The position numbers were made by a program, and so were the translations under genes. Below, piece by piece: positions 1 to 6,141 of a stretch of DNA of 6,453 nt (positions are counted from its first letter, which is position 1; each line of letters opens with the position of its first letter). The notes under the pieces are model-generated. The model made no database searches. It saw only the letters and a program-made list of their open reading frames with translations, and was not told where the DNA came from. Origin of the DNA: Dehalococcoidia bacterium (GTDB lineage: Bacteria > Chloroflexota > Dehalococcoidia > SZUA-161); the NCBI GenBank assembly GCA_020344295.1, contig CP070819.1, forward strand, positions 740,436 to 746,888, read 5' to 3'.

Positions 1-144
1 GGCTTTACCTGTGCCGTCCCATTCGGAACCAACGTCATTAACAACGATTTTGGCCCCTTCCTGCGCCATTAGCAAGGCATGGCTTCTACCAAGACCTCGC
101 CCTGCTCCTGTGATAATCGCGACTTTACCATCCAGCATGCCCAT
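1..144 (-). CDS. Short-chain dehydrogenase/reductase, N-terminal fragment (runs off left edge)
   Basis: Only the first 48 codons are in the window. They begin [20 protein letters not shown], the first beta strand of a Rossmann fold with the SDR cofactor-binding glycine motif TGxxxGxG (residues 12-19). A second strand follows, ending in VVNDVG (residues 34-39); the Asp after the second strand usually means NAD(H) preference, although the fragment is too short to be sure. The [11 protein letters not shown] helix and the WDGTG segment resemble SDRs that act on 3-hydroxyacyl-CoA or hydroxysteroid-like substrates; that substrate guess is family knowledge, not seen here. ATG at 144 is preferred, with GGAGGT 12 bp upstream; ATG at 138 has AGGAAG 6 bp upstream and is an equally possible start. 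The catalytic Ser-Tyr-Lys residues lie outside the window. It shares its strand with the two CoA-transferases but is separated from them by a probable terminator. Confidence 0.9.
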   Translation of the reverse strand, partial: MGMLDGKVAIITGAGRGLGRSHALLMAQEGAKIVVNDVGSEWDGTGKA

Positions 145-203
145 CTTCCTGAAGTTACCTCCTTTTAGTATTTAATAAAATCTATATAATTTATCAGCGA
201 TGG

Positions 204-230
204 ATTATATGTGATCCTGGATAACGTTCC
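204..230 (-). promoter_or_regulatory. Possible promoter of the short-chain dehydrogenase
   Basis: Read on the minus strand, a perfect TATAAT lies at 209-204, about 60 bp upstream of the start codon. No TTGACA-like box occurs 16-18 bp further upstream. Instead GGAAC lies at 230-226, exactly 16 bp from the TATAAT; GGAAC is a -35 core typical of ECF sigma factors, but the matching -10 (CGT or TCTGA) is missing. It could be a -35-weak housekeeping promoter or chance in an AT-rich stretch. Confidence 0.3.
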
Positions 231-264
231 TCCTCTCGCCTATTATTTACAAGGATAAATAGGA

Positions 265-313
265 GACAAAAGAAAGCCCGTACCTCTACCTGTAATAGGG
301 GTGGAGACCGGGC
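265..313 (-). terminator. Probable intrinsic terminator after the CoA-transferase operon
   Basis: On the minus strand GCCCG (313-309) pairs with CGGGC (280-276) and CTCCACC (306-300) pairs with GGTAGAG (290-284), including one G-T wobble. A small internal loop separates the two stems and the apical loop is about 9 nt. The hairpin is followed directly by the T-rich run TTTCTTTTGT (275-266). This is the layout of a Rho-independent terminator for the minus-strand transcript. It lies about 220 bp beyond the transferase stop codon, so the 3' UTR would be long. A role as an attenuator in a leader of the dehydrogenase gene, about 120 bp ahead of its start, is an alternative. Confidence 0.55.
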
Positions 314-352
314 CTGTTATTCGGACCGTATATAATACGCTTGGTTTTCTGT

Positions 353-379
353 GGCTTAATCAATGGAGCTCCTTAAGCC
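353..379. repeat. Inverted repeat GGCTTAA / TTAAGCC
   Basis: A perfect 7-bp inverted repeat (353-359 and 373-379) encloses a 13-nt loop that contains the 8-bp palindrome GGAGCTCC (365-372). No T-run follows on either strand, so it is not a standard terminator. It could be an RNA hairpin in the 3' UTR of the transferase transcript or a protein-binding site. Confidence 0.35.
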
Positions 380-535
380 TAAAACCCCAATATATAATAC
401 CGTAAATAAAAGCGATGCGCCACCCCAAAGCTAATGTCCTAGTGTGAGACAATATCCACGTGTAAACGCTGTATTCGATTTTATATCTTCACAATGCTGT
501 GCTAAATCAATAGACATACGATTCTGTGTTGATAC

Positions 536-1864
536 TTAAAAGAATGAATCCGTAATGTACTCATCACCGCCGATGATTTGTTCCTTTCCCAGCACAGCGA
601 TTTCATCGTCTGACATTCCAATAATTTCTTTGTAGACATAGTCATTATGCTCGCCTAGACATGGCGGAGGTTTTCGTATGCTCAGTGGGGTTTTATTCAT
701 ATTAAAAAGCATTCCGGGATAAAGATGCGTACCAGCCTCGCGGTGGCTTACAATTTCAAAGAATCCGCGGCATTGCAATTGAGCATCATGATATGCATCT
801 CGCTGGTCAATTACAGGACCGGCGGCAACATCTTCCTTCTGCAGGATATACATCACCTCGTAGTTGTCGTGTCGGCTTGTCCACTCCTCGATGTATTTAT
901 CGAGTTCATCCTGATTATTCAGACGGCCATCGCAGGTGGCGAATCTATCGTCGCTCGTCCAGGGAGGATTGCCGAGAGCGCGGCATAGCCCCATCCACTC
1001 TTCGTCGGAGGTGACGGATATGACAACCCATTTGTCCTCACCGCGACAACGGTATACACCGTGCGGAGCCATCGTCGGGTGACGATTCCCCATAGGTTCT
1101 TGCACTCTAGCGTTCATGGTGTAGTCCATAAATGCCTCTCCGAGGTGAGGTATGACGGTTTCGATTTGAGCCAGGTCAATAAACTGCCCCTTACCGGTGC
1201 GGTTGCGGTAGTGCAGTGCACAGAGGACAGCGAAGGCTGCAGTTGCGCCAGAAGATGCATCGGCATGGAATAGAAGTGACTGAGTGGTGGTGTAGTCCTC
1301 ATCGGGATAGCGTGTGAGCCAGGTATGACCGGCCAGTGCTTGAAGCTGAGCGCCGAATAGAGAACAGTACTTATGGGGGCCACTACAACCTAGAGCTGGC
1401 ATGCTGAGATAAATGAGGTCGTCCTTTGCCTCTTTGAGGACATCGTATGTAAGACCGAGTTTCTCCATAGTGGCGGGAGCATTACTCTCAAAGAAGACGT
1501 CGCTCACTTTAATGAGCCTTTTTAAGACATCTACGCCCTCAGGTCGGGTGAGATCAATGCAGCAGCTTATCTTATTTCGACCCAGGGCATGGAACATTAC
1601 GAAGCGCTCCCAGGGCCTGTCGCCTGCCCAATGGTCCACGTATGTTTGAATACCGCTGGTGCCCCCAAAGGTTGCTCCCGTAGTAGGCACTAGTTCTTGA
1701 GGAGGCCGGGGCATGTATCCCCTGGTAATGGTAGGAAAACGCTGGATGGATTCAATCAAGATGACCTCGGCTCCCAGATCGGCCAGCAGCATAGTTGCGA
1801 AGGGGCCAGCGAACACAACCGGAATTGCAATAATTCTGACACCGTCTAAAGGCAGTCTTTCCAT
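536..1864 (-). CDS. Family III CoA-transferase (CaiB/BaiF), with catalytic Asp
   Basis: This 442-residue protein is a family III CoA-transferase, a family that moves CoA between carboxylic acids through an aspartyl-CoA thioester. The N-terminus LDGVRII...AGPFATMLLADLGAEVILIE (residues 6-38) is the classical Rossmann-like CoA-binding start. Residues 41-92 hold a longer proline- and glycine-rich insert than in the partner enzyme. Later family marks are NKISCCIDLTRPEG (97-110), SDVFFESNAP (121-130), HADASSG with Asp202 aligning to the catalytic Asp169 of formyl-CoA transferase, TGKGQFIDLAQIE (223-235), GNRHPTMAPHGVY (259-271), and a C-terminal LGEHND (403-408). The ATG has GGAGG 8 bp upstream. 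The gene starts 24 bp after the other transferase gene. The length is slightly above the usual ~400 residues because of the insert. The substrate cannot be read from the sequence; two-gene relatives include benzylsuccinate (BbsEF) and malate (SmtAB) CoA-transferases. Confidence 0.93.
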   Translation of the reverse strand: MERLPLDGVRIIAIPVVFAGPFATMLLADLGAEVILIESIQRFPTITRGYMPRPPQELVPTTGATFGGTSGIQTYVDHWAGDRPWERFVMFHALGRNKISCCIDLTRPEGVDVLKRLIKVSDVFFESNAPATMEKLGLTYDVLKEAKDDLIYLSMPALGCSGPHKYCSLFGAQLQALAGHTWLTRYPDEDYTTTQSLLFHADASSGATAAFAVLCALHYRNRTGKGQFIDLAQIETVIPHLGEAFMDYTMNARVQEPMGNRHPTMAPHGVYRCRGEDKWVVISVTSDEEWMGLCRALGNPPWTSDDRFATCDGRLNNQDELDKYIEEWTSRHDNYEVMYILQKEDVAAGPVIDQRDAYHDAQLQCRGFFEIVSHREAGTHLYPGMLFNMNKTPLSIRKPPPCLGEHNDYVYKEIIGMSDDEIAVLGKEQIIGGDEYITDSFF

Positions 1865-1888
1865 ATCATTGTCCTCCAGCTTATAAAT

Positions 1889-3109
1889 CTAGATGGTACC
1901 GCTCTCGCGGAGTTTTACAAGCTCTTCTCGAGAGTAACCGAGACGGTCGCAATAGATCTCTTCATTATGCTGCCCGAGAAGTGGTGCCGGATTTCTTATC
2001 TGCCAGGGCGATTCCGTGAGTTTAAACGGAGCACCAGGGTAGGCAATTTTCCCGGTCTCTGGATGTTCGATCTCAGCAAAATATCCCCTTTCCTGTAGAT
2101 GGACATTGTTTAGAATATCGGCAGGACTGTTAACCGGCGCGCTCGCGATTTGGGCTTTGAGAAATCTCTTGAAAAGCTCCTCTCTCGTATGATCAGCCAG
2201 CCACGAGTACCATATAGCATCGAATTCCATACCGGCCTCAGCGCTGAAGATATTCTGGAATCTAGGATCATCCTTAAGTTCAGGCATCTTCATAGCTTCA
2301 AGGTATCTCGGCCACCATTGAGGCAGACTGAGGGTGTTAATGAAACCGTCCTTACAGGGATAGACACCCTGGGGCATGATCAGCATCCTGACCGCTTCAC
2401 GCGGCGGAGGCCAGCGGGTTGTAAGAACACCGGCACAGGCATAGCCCAGAAGGTAAATAGCCCGTCTGTCGGTGCTCCCTGCCTGCGTCTCCATTATCGA
2501 TATATCGATATGTTGTCCCAGCCCCCGGGACCTTGCAGCGTAGAGAGCACCCATAGTTGACACAGCCGCAACAGTTCCGGCCTGATACTGGCCTACATTC
2601 CCGCCGAGCTTTAATGGTTCTCTTCCCGCTATACCGGTGGAGCACATCTCACCACCCATTGCATACTCAACAATTTCAGTGGCCCTGAAATCACAATAGG
2701 GCCCAGTCTGCCCAAAGCTTGAGATGGAAACCATTAGTAAAGAGGGATTCAACTGCTCTAATGATTGATAATCCAGACCAAGGTCTGGCATAACTCGCGG
2801 GCGGAAGTTCTCTATAAGTATATCGGCATCTTTCACCAATTCCTGAATAATCTTCTTCCCCGTTGCCGTTTTCAGATTGAGGGTGATCCCTTTCTTGTTG
2901 GTATTCAGATGGAGAAAAAGGCCGCTTTTCTCAGGGTGTGGATCATCTTTATAGAATGGCCCCACTCTTCTGGCGGGATCACCGACACCGGGTTTCTCAA
3001 CTTTAATGACCTCGGCACCGTAATCCGCCAGAAGCTTGGTGCAGTAAGGGCCAGCTATATGCCAGGTTAGATCAATTACCTTGATATCCGATAGAGCTAA
3101 GTCAGTCAC
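1889..3109 (-). CDS. Family III CoA-transferase (CaiB/BaiF), catalytic Asp apparently replaced by Gln
   Basis: The protein has 406 residues from a GTG start at 3109, with GGGGG 8 bp upstream. A longer frame opens at an ATG at 3211, but the added 34 residues resemble no family sequence and would cover the candidate promoter, so GTG is chosen; the family motif LSDIKVIDLTWHIAGPYCTK (residues 6-25) then begins where expected. Other marks are LLADYGAEVIKVEKPGVGDP (26-45), NTNKKGITLNLKT (69-81), DADILIENFRP (94-104), SSFGQTGPY (130-138), GLGQHIDISIMETQAG (196-211) and LLGQHNEEIY (377-386). By my alignment the catalytic Asp of formyl-CoA transferase falls on Gln174, within GGNVGQYQAG. This enzyme may therefore be inactive alone, use another residue, or be a non-catalytic or specificity subunit of a complex with the next gene 24 bp downstream. 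The substrate is unknown. Confidence 0.92.
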   Translation of the reverse strand: MTDLALSDIKVIDLTWHIAGPYCTKLLADYGAEVIKVEKPGVGDPARRVGPFYKDDPHPEKSGLFLHLNTNKKGITLNLKTATGKKIIQELVKDADILIENFRPRVMPDLGLDYQSLEQLNPSLLMVSISSFGQTGPYCDFRATEIVEYAMGGEMCSTGIAGREPLKLGGNVGQYQAGTVAAVSTMGALYAARSRGLGQHIDISIMETQAGSTDRRAIYLLGYACAGVLTTRWPPPREAVRMLIMPQGVYPCKDGFINTLSLPQWWPRYLEAMKMPELKDDPRFQNIFSAEAGMEFDAIWYSWLADHTREELFKRFLKAQIASAPVNSPADILNNVHLQERGYFAEIEHPETGKIAYPGAPFKLTESPWQIRNPAPLLGQHNEEIYCDRLGYSREELVKLRESGTI

Positions 3110-3181
3110 AGTTGATACCCCCAGAGTATAAATATTCAGGCAAGGCTTCGAAACAGGCAGAACTGATGTTTGGTGGCGACT

Positions 3182-3211
3182 ACTATAGCAGGATAACAGG
3201 GGGTTGTGCAA
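3182..3211 (-). promoter_or_regulatory. Candidate promoter of the CoA-transferase operon
   Basis: On the minus strand TTGCAC (3211-3206) is followed after 18 bp by TATAGT (3187-3182), a five-of-six match to a -10 box but only a fair -35. Transcription would begin near 3175, giving a leader of about 65 nt before the GTG start. A perfect TTGACA lies further upstream (3231-3226 region) but has no suitable -10 at 16-18 bp. This placement supports the GTG start over the ATG at 3211. Confidence 0.35.
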
Positions 3212-3268
3212 TACACAGCTTGGTATGTCAAATGCAGTATTGTGACCAAGTTTCTCTCATACGGCGCT

Positions 3269-3290
3269 AACCTTTCTATTACTTTATCGT
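3269..3290 (+). promoter_or_regulatory. Candidate ECF sigma-factor promoter (AAC-N16-CGT)
   Basis: GCTAAC ends at 3271 and CGTTCTAA begins at 3288, leaving exactly 16 bp between AAC and CGT. This is the spacing and core sequence of many ECF promoters, for example the AAC-N16-CGT pattern of SigW-type sites. Transcription would start near 3297, leaving a leader of about 30 nt that contains the ribosome-binding site AGGGG at 3316-3320. Since the operon encodes an ECF sigma factor, autoregulation is the natural reading. The motif is short and could occur by chance. Confidence 0.45.
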
Positions 3291-3327
3291 TCTAATAACC
3301 GAATGAATATAAGACAGGGGAAAGGAA

Positions 3328-4638
3328 ATGGGAGCAGCAATGATGCGGATAACCACTGCGATTCTTGTGATAGCAGTGATCGTCTCTGGAATAGGAGTGT
3401 CCGTCGCACAGGATATCGGAACAGAGGTACAGGTTTTAGCGGTCGAGACACCACAAACTGTGGAAGTAAATACACCGGCGCCAATAATGGTGACGGACAG
3501 GGAGAATGGGACACCTGTACCTTCAGCAAGCGTTTACGAATTAACATGGCCGCATCTGAGTTTTAACGATGTTAGCAGAATGATACTGACACCTGCATAT
3601 GAATGCGTGTTTCTAGGCAAGACGACAAACGATGGTTCAGTTGAGCATGCATTCGACCGAGTTGGTAGAGTTCTTGTTCTTGCGACAAAGGAACAATGGG
3701 GACCGGGCATTGCAAGCTTTATGGTTAAGCCGCAATTGACAGGCAAGCTGGCGATAGACGCACCCACACGGGCTCCAAAAGATGAGTCAGTTACTGTCGG
3801 AGTGGTGGAGAGAGATAGCGGGGATCACATAGCCGGGGCTGATCTTTGGGCCATCGAGTTGCCTGCACGCTGTTTATACTTAGGAACCGATGTACATTTT
3901 GGCGAACTGAATAAAATGATAATAGGTTTGAGCGAAAATAGTGAGAATAATAGTGGTAACATTACCCAGATAATTAAGAGCATTGGTGAACACCTTGATC
4001 AAACAGATAGCCGTGGTGTAGTGGAATGGGTATGTGACGAAGTGGGAATGTACTTGTTGGTAGCAACAAAGAGTGAGTACGTACCCGGATTCCGAGTAAT
4101 AGCTATTGTGGAAGACAATGCGCTGGTCATTGCAGCCAAACACATGATGGCTGACATAGGTGAGAGCGTGAATTTCGCCGCAAGGACAAAAGGTACAGGA
4201 ACTCCGGTTGATGGGGTCGATCTATATATAATGGAGCCTAGTTGGTTACGATCGGGGGCAATTAATCTTAAAGATATTGTTAAAGAAGGAAAGGCCCTGG
4301 AGCAGATGGCGATTGAGAACGGAGAGTATATAGGAACTACCGATGAAAACGGTCAGTGGATATACCAGTTTCAGGAAAAGGGTATTTATCTTGTGGTAGG
4401 TATTAAGGAAGGCTATGTAACAGGTATCACATCTGTTTATATCGGTCAGTTTGGAGGGTTAAGGCAGTTACTTCCTATACCGCAGATCAAACGTTTTAAG
4501 GAGAGACTCGGACCAGAATGGCATCAGCTGTATACACAGGGCTTGGGACAACATATGGATTTGCATGATACGCCTAAGCGGTTTAGAAGATATGAAGCTA
4601 ATACTGATCAAGTGATTTCACAACGAAGACAACTATAA
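3328..4638 (+). CDS. Secreted protein with three tandem Ig-like beta-rich repeats
   Basis: This 436-residue protein begins with a Sec signal peptide: Arg7, a hydrophobic core at residues 8-24, and probable cleavage after Ala27 (SVA|QD). There is no lipobox. The mature part contains three diverged copies of one domain, at about 35-134, 139-262 and 264-372. Each copy ends with the same pattern: a (F/Y)(L/I)G turn, a (T/N)D..G turn, then a strand-turn-strand such as GMYLLVATKSEYVPGF (240-255) or GIYLVVGIKEGYVTG (352-366). Alternating hydrophobic residues suggest beta-sandwich (Ig-like or carboxypeptidase-regulatory-like) folds. The middle copy has a 40-residue Asn/Ser-rich loop (about 187-226). 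Cys93 and Cys182 sit in equivalent places in copies 1 and 2. The last 60 residues are basic, with no membrane anchor or sorting motif. ATG 3328 has AGGGG 7 bp upstream; ATG 3340 is possible. The stop is 29 bp before the sigma-factor start, so it probably belongs to the same operon. I do not recognise a named family; extracellular sensing or a surface structural role is a guess. Confidence 0.85.
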   Translation: MGAAMMRITTAILVIAVIVSGIGVSVAQDIGTEVQVLAVETPQTVEVNTPAPIMVTDRENGTPVPSASVYELTWPHLSFNDVSRMILTPAYECVFLGKTTNDGSVEHAFDRVGRVLVLATKEQWGPGIASFMVKPQLTGKLAIDAPTRAPKDESVTVGVVERDSGDHIAGADLWAIELPARCLYLGTDVHFGELNKMIIGLSENSENNSGNITQIIKSIGEHLDQTDSRGVVEWVCDEVGMYLLVATKSEYVPGFRVIAIVEDNALVIAAKHMMADIGESVNFAARTKGTGTPVDGVDLYIMEPSWLRSGAINLKDIVKEGKALEQMAIENGEYIGTTDENGQWIYQFQEKGIYLVVGIKEGYVTGITSVYIGQFGGLRQLLPIPQIKRFKERLGPEWHQLYTQGLGQHMDLHDTPKRFRRYEANTDQVISQRRQL

Positions 4639-4667
4639 TTGCTTGTAATTAAGAGGTGTGTTTAGCT

Positions 4668-5288
4668 ATGGTTTACCTACGCTCCTTACCTGAGTTATAC
4701 TGGCAGCCAGTCACCGCCGTTAAGGAGCCACGGTTGCAGAAAGATGAGATAATTGCCCGACAGATAAGGAAGCGAGATCCGGAGGCATGGGCAAGGATAT
4801 ATGAGGAGTTCTTTCCGAGGATATATAGATTCATCGCCTTGAAGGTGAGGAATAGAACCGAGGCAGAGGACTTGACAGAGCAGGTGTTTCTCAAAGCACT
4901 TGAGGCTAGTCCATCTTTCAAATGGCGCGGGGCGCCGATATCGTCATGGCTGTTTCGTATAGCGCACAACCAGGTCATTGATTATTATCGAACAGATAAA
5001 TCGAGGAGACTGTTACCTCTGGATGAGTCCCTGGCAAGCGATGGGATTGATCCGGAGAAGGCCGCGGAAACAAACTGGGAGGTTCGGCAAGCGATAATAG
5101 CGGTTAGCGAGCTCACACAAGCACAGCGTAATGTGATAGAGCTGCGCTTTGCCGGTGGATTGTCTACTGCTGAAGTAGCGAAAGTATTGGGAAAACGGCA
5201 GGGAGCTGTGAAAGCACTGCAGCACAGCGCGATTGCAGCCCTGCGGAAGAAGCTGTCTAGGTGTAATGACTATGACCGAACGATTTAA
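4668..5288 (+). CDS. RNA polymerase ECF-type sigma factor
   Basis: This 206-residue protein has the two domains of group 4 (ECF) sigma factors. Region 2 (about 38-110) binds core polymerase and the -10 element and includes DPEAWARIYEEFFPRIYRFI, EAEDLTEQVFLKAL (65-78) and SSWLFRIAHNQVIDYYR (92-108). Region 4 (about 141-196) recognises the -35 element through a helix-turn-helix and includes LTQAQRNVIELRF (149-161) and STAEVAKVLGKRQGAVKAL (166-184). The linker of about 30 residues is rich in acidic residues. About 25 residues precede region 2, slightly more than usual. ATG 4668 is chosen because GAGGTG lies 9 bp upstream; the in-frame GTG at 4656 overlaps that ribosome-binding site. Its 3' end overlaps the next gene by 17 bp, the usual arrangement of a sigma factor with its regulator. 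The likely target is its own operon, through the AAC-N16-CGT site upstream of the secreted-protein gene. Confidence 0.93.
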   Translation: MVYLRSLPELYWQPVTAVKEPRLQKDEIIARQIRKRDPEAWARIYEEFFPRIYRFIALKVRNRTEAEDLTEQVFLKALEASPSFKWRGAPISSWLFRIAHNQVIDYYRTDKSRRLLPLDESLASDGIDPEKAAETNWEVRQAIIAVSELTQAQRNVIELRFAGGLSTAEVAKVLGKRQGAVKALQHSAIAALRKKLSRCNDYDRTI

Positions 5289-6141
5289 AGACATTTTAGA
5301 TGATTGCTTAGACCGGGTAACCAAAAGAGGTGATACGATAGAGCAATGCCTGGAAATATACCCAGAGTGGGCAGATGAGCTTGAACCGTTGCTTAGGATA
5401 GCGGTTTCTGTCAAGGCAGCAACTTCTTTTAGGGCGCGACCCGAGTTCCAGATATCAACGAAGTCAAAGATAATGTCCGCGATTGCTGCCAGGAGAGAGG
5501 AACAGGAAATAAAGGGATCGTCTTTATGGGTCAGTTTTCAGCGAAGATGGGTTGTAGCCGTCTCTCTTATCTTAGTACTCCTGATAACAGGCGCTGGTAC
5601 AGTAGGTGCATCTATGAATAGTCTGCCCGGAGACCTGTTGTACCCGGTAAAGACGGCGACAGAGAGAGTGCAGGTTTTTTTCACCTTCCAGAATGAGGCT
5701 AAGGCGAACCTATATACCAAATTCGCCGAACGAAGGGTTGAAGAAATTGAGGCTTTGGTTGCGGGGCGGAGGGATATCCCCGATGTGGTGCTGACAAGAA
5801 TGAAAACAGATACGCAACGGGCATTGGATTTGGCTACTGAAAATGGTTCATTTAAGAGCGAGGTTGTTGTGAGAATAGTAAGGTTGACCGACGACCAGAA
5901 AGTGTTACTGCAGAACGTATGGGTAAATGCTTCTCCAGAGCTTAAAGAGAGAATTAAAGATGCTCTGGATAGATCTGTAGAAGCTAATCAGCGAGCGGTA
6001 GACATAGAAAAAAGGATGCTCAGGCCTCAGGAATATAATCAGATGCCTTCGATAAAAGATTGGTCTTCGACAGAAATTGAAAAAACACCGCCGAATGAAT
6101 CTCTGATCAGAAACTCAAGAAATAGATGTCTCACGCCTTAG
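5272..6141 (+). CDS. Single-pass membrane protein with DUF5667 domain, probable anti-sigma regulator
   Basis: The protein has 289 residues from ATG 5272, which has AGGTG 8 bp upstream; ATG 5266 would leave only 2 bp, and a TTG at 5233 has no support. The N-terminal 50 residues (FKDILDDCLDRVTKRGDTIE onward, then CLEIYPEWADELEPLL) form the short helical module often found in membrane proteins paired with ECF sigma factors. A basic stretch (QRRW) precedes one membrane segment at about 93-113, placing the N-terminus in the cytoplasm. Outside, SLPGDLLYPVKTATERVQVF (117-136) and the following helix to about residue 200 match the DUF5667 pattern. The final 80 residues are helical, then polar and probably disordered. 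No zinc-binding HxxxCxxC anti-sigma motif is present, so any sigma binding must use the helical module. The 17-bp overlap with the sigma gene suggests coupled translation. The regulatory role is inferred from position and layout. Confidence 0.85.
   Translation: MTERFKDILDDCLDRVTKRGDTIEQCLEIYPEWADELEPLLRIAVSVKAATSFRARPEFQISTKSKIMSAIAARREEQEIKGSSLWVSFQRRWVVAVSLILVLLITGAGTVGASMNSLPGDLLYPVKTATERVQVFFTFQNEAKANLYTKFAERRVEEIEALVAGRRDIPDVVLTRMKTDTQRALDLATENGSFKSEVVVRIVRLTDDQKVLLQNVWVNASPELKERIKDALDRSVEANQRAVDIEKRMLRPQEYNQMPSIKDWSSTEIEKTPPNESLIRNSRNRCLTP

Larger units (their letters stand above)
145..535. other. Gene-free intergenic stretch, AT-rich, with hairpins
   Basis: No open frame here has coding character on either strand. 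The stretch is AT-rich compared with the flanking genes. It holds a probable minus-strand terminator (265-313), a second perfect 7-bp inverted repeat (353-379), the direct repeat TATATAATAC at 329-338 and 391-400, and the likely promoter and ribosome-binding region of the short-chain dehydrogenase at its left end. Nothing recognisable is seen at 400-535, which is the 3' flank of the downstream CoA-transferase gene. Confidence 0.7.

Noticed and set aside
329..400. Two TATATAATAC copies as plus-strand promoters
   Set aside because: No plus-strand gene follows before the minus-strand transferase, and neither copy has a clear -35 box; an AT-rich coincidence is more likely.
725..1649. Several plus-strand open frames of 70-87 codons
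   Set aside because: They are antisense to the second CoA-transferase gene, which explains the coding pattern of the stretch fully; none resembles a protein family.
2495..2510. Perfect 16-bp palindrome TATCGATATATCGATA
   Set aside because: It lies inside the first CoA-transferase gene and encodes the conserved HIDISIM motif of the family, so codon choice is a sufficient explanation.
2150..2560. 136-codon open frame on the plus strand
   Set aside because: It lies wholly antisense to the first CoA-transferase gene, has no recognisable motifs and no convincing ribosome-binding site.
3303..3566. Plus-strand frame of 87 codons rich in Asn, Gly and Ser
   Set aside because: It is a frame-shifted shadow of the start of the secreted protein, whose in-frame signal peptide and repeats are clear.
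5013..5414. 133-codon open frame on the minus strand
   Set aside because: It is antisense across the junction of the sigma-factor and membrane-regulator genes, both of which have strong family motifs.
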